Both the position numbers and the translations under genes were made by a program. Shown here in pieces: positions 5,450 through 5,532 of a stretch of 5,532 bases of DNA (within the stretch, counting starts at the first letter, position 1; each line of letters starts with the position of its first letter). The DNA comes from Porphyromonadaceae bacterium UBA7042 (GTDB lineage: Bacteria; Bacteroidota; Bacteroidia; Bacteroidales; Muribaculaceae). The stretch spans positions 1 to 5,532 of the forward strand of contig DLAR01000085.1 of NCBI GenBank assembly GCA_002494015.1, in the 5' to 3' direction. The notes beneath the pieces were generated by a model that was given only the letters and a program-made list of their open reading frames with translations, did no database searches and had not been told where the DNA came from.

Positions 5450-5532
5450 GCGATTTTTATCGGATTATGCGCTATGGTCAAGCGGCTATTTTTCAATCAC
5501 GATATAAATTATCGCTGTCGTGGCGGTCATTC

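Larger units (their letters stand above)
2932..5532. mobile_element. Left end of a putative tRNA-Lys-integrated element (ICE, mobilizable island or prophage), partial
   Basis: The stretch from the tRNA-Lys 3' end to the right edge has the usual order of an integrative element end. It contains an attachment-type tRNA, a non-coding zone rich in short repeats, a tyrosine integrase, and two small HTH genes of excisionase type. There are no relaxase, primase, phage or cargo genes in view, so the class of element cannot be told. The right boundary is outside the window, and the left boundary is assumed to be the tRNA 3' end. Small NBU-like mobilizable islands and CTnDOT-like ICEs both show comparable int-plus-small-HTH modules. 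Confidence 0.6.

Noticed and set aside
5486..5532. Minus-strand frames open at the right edge (one with an ATG at 5530, MTATTAIIYIVIEK)
   Set aside because: Only about 14 codons are visible, and neither frame has supporting composition or motifs; a gene tail from outside the window cannot be excluded or supported.

Overview
The window looks like chromosomal DNA of a gut-type Bacteroidales bacterium, possibly Muribaculaceae, although the family is a guess. Three promoters fit the Bacteroidetes sigma pattern (TTTG or TTG near -33, TAnnTTTG near -7). Start codons lack clear Shine-Dalgarno sequences. The first gene encodes a secreted endonuclease I family protein with a C-terminal tail like a type IX secretion sorting domain, and the integrase is of the Bacteroidetes (CTnDOT/NBU-like) type.

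Layout. Positions 1-203 hold no supportable gene, only the promoter of the first gene. Positions 204-2606 (+) encode an 800-residue exported nuclease with Ig-like, FN3-like and jelly-roll modules. Positions 2607-2794 are non-coding and contain a near-perfect palindrome with TG...CA ends that resembles two fused insertion-sequence ends. A consensus promoter then drives tRNA-Lys(CTT) at 2859-2931, followed by an intrinsic terminator. Positions 2995-3445 have no gene but carry 11 copies of the pentamer GTGAG/CTCAC, several arranged as palindromes, and then an integrase promoter.

From the tRNA rightward the window reads as the left end of an integrated element. A 410-residue tyrosine integrase (3446-4678, +) converges on two small overlapping helix-turn-helix genes (5320-5012 and 5034-4744, -) across a bidirectional terminator. 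The likely logic is that the integrase recombines at the tRNA-Lys 3' end, the GTGAG sites bind the integrase arm domain or an accessory factor, and the two HTH proteins act as excisionase/directionality or control factors. The cargo and the other end lie outside the window.

The most unusual point is upstream of the HTH pair. A -7 box is followed by a leader of about 115 nt that contains a perfect intrinsic terminator hairpin with a 7-U run. This sits inside a larger inverted repeat that would also cover the ribosome-entry region, so it is a candidate attenuator for element excision. All of this comes from reading the sequence by eye, without database searches.
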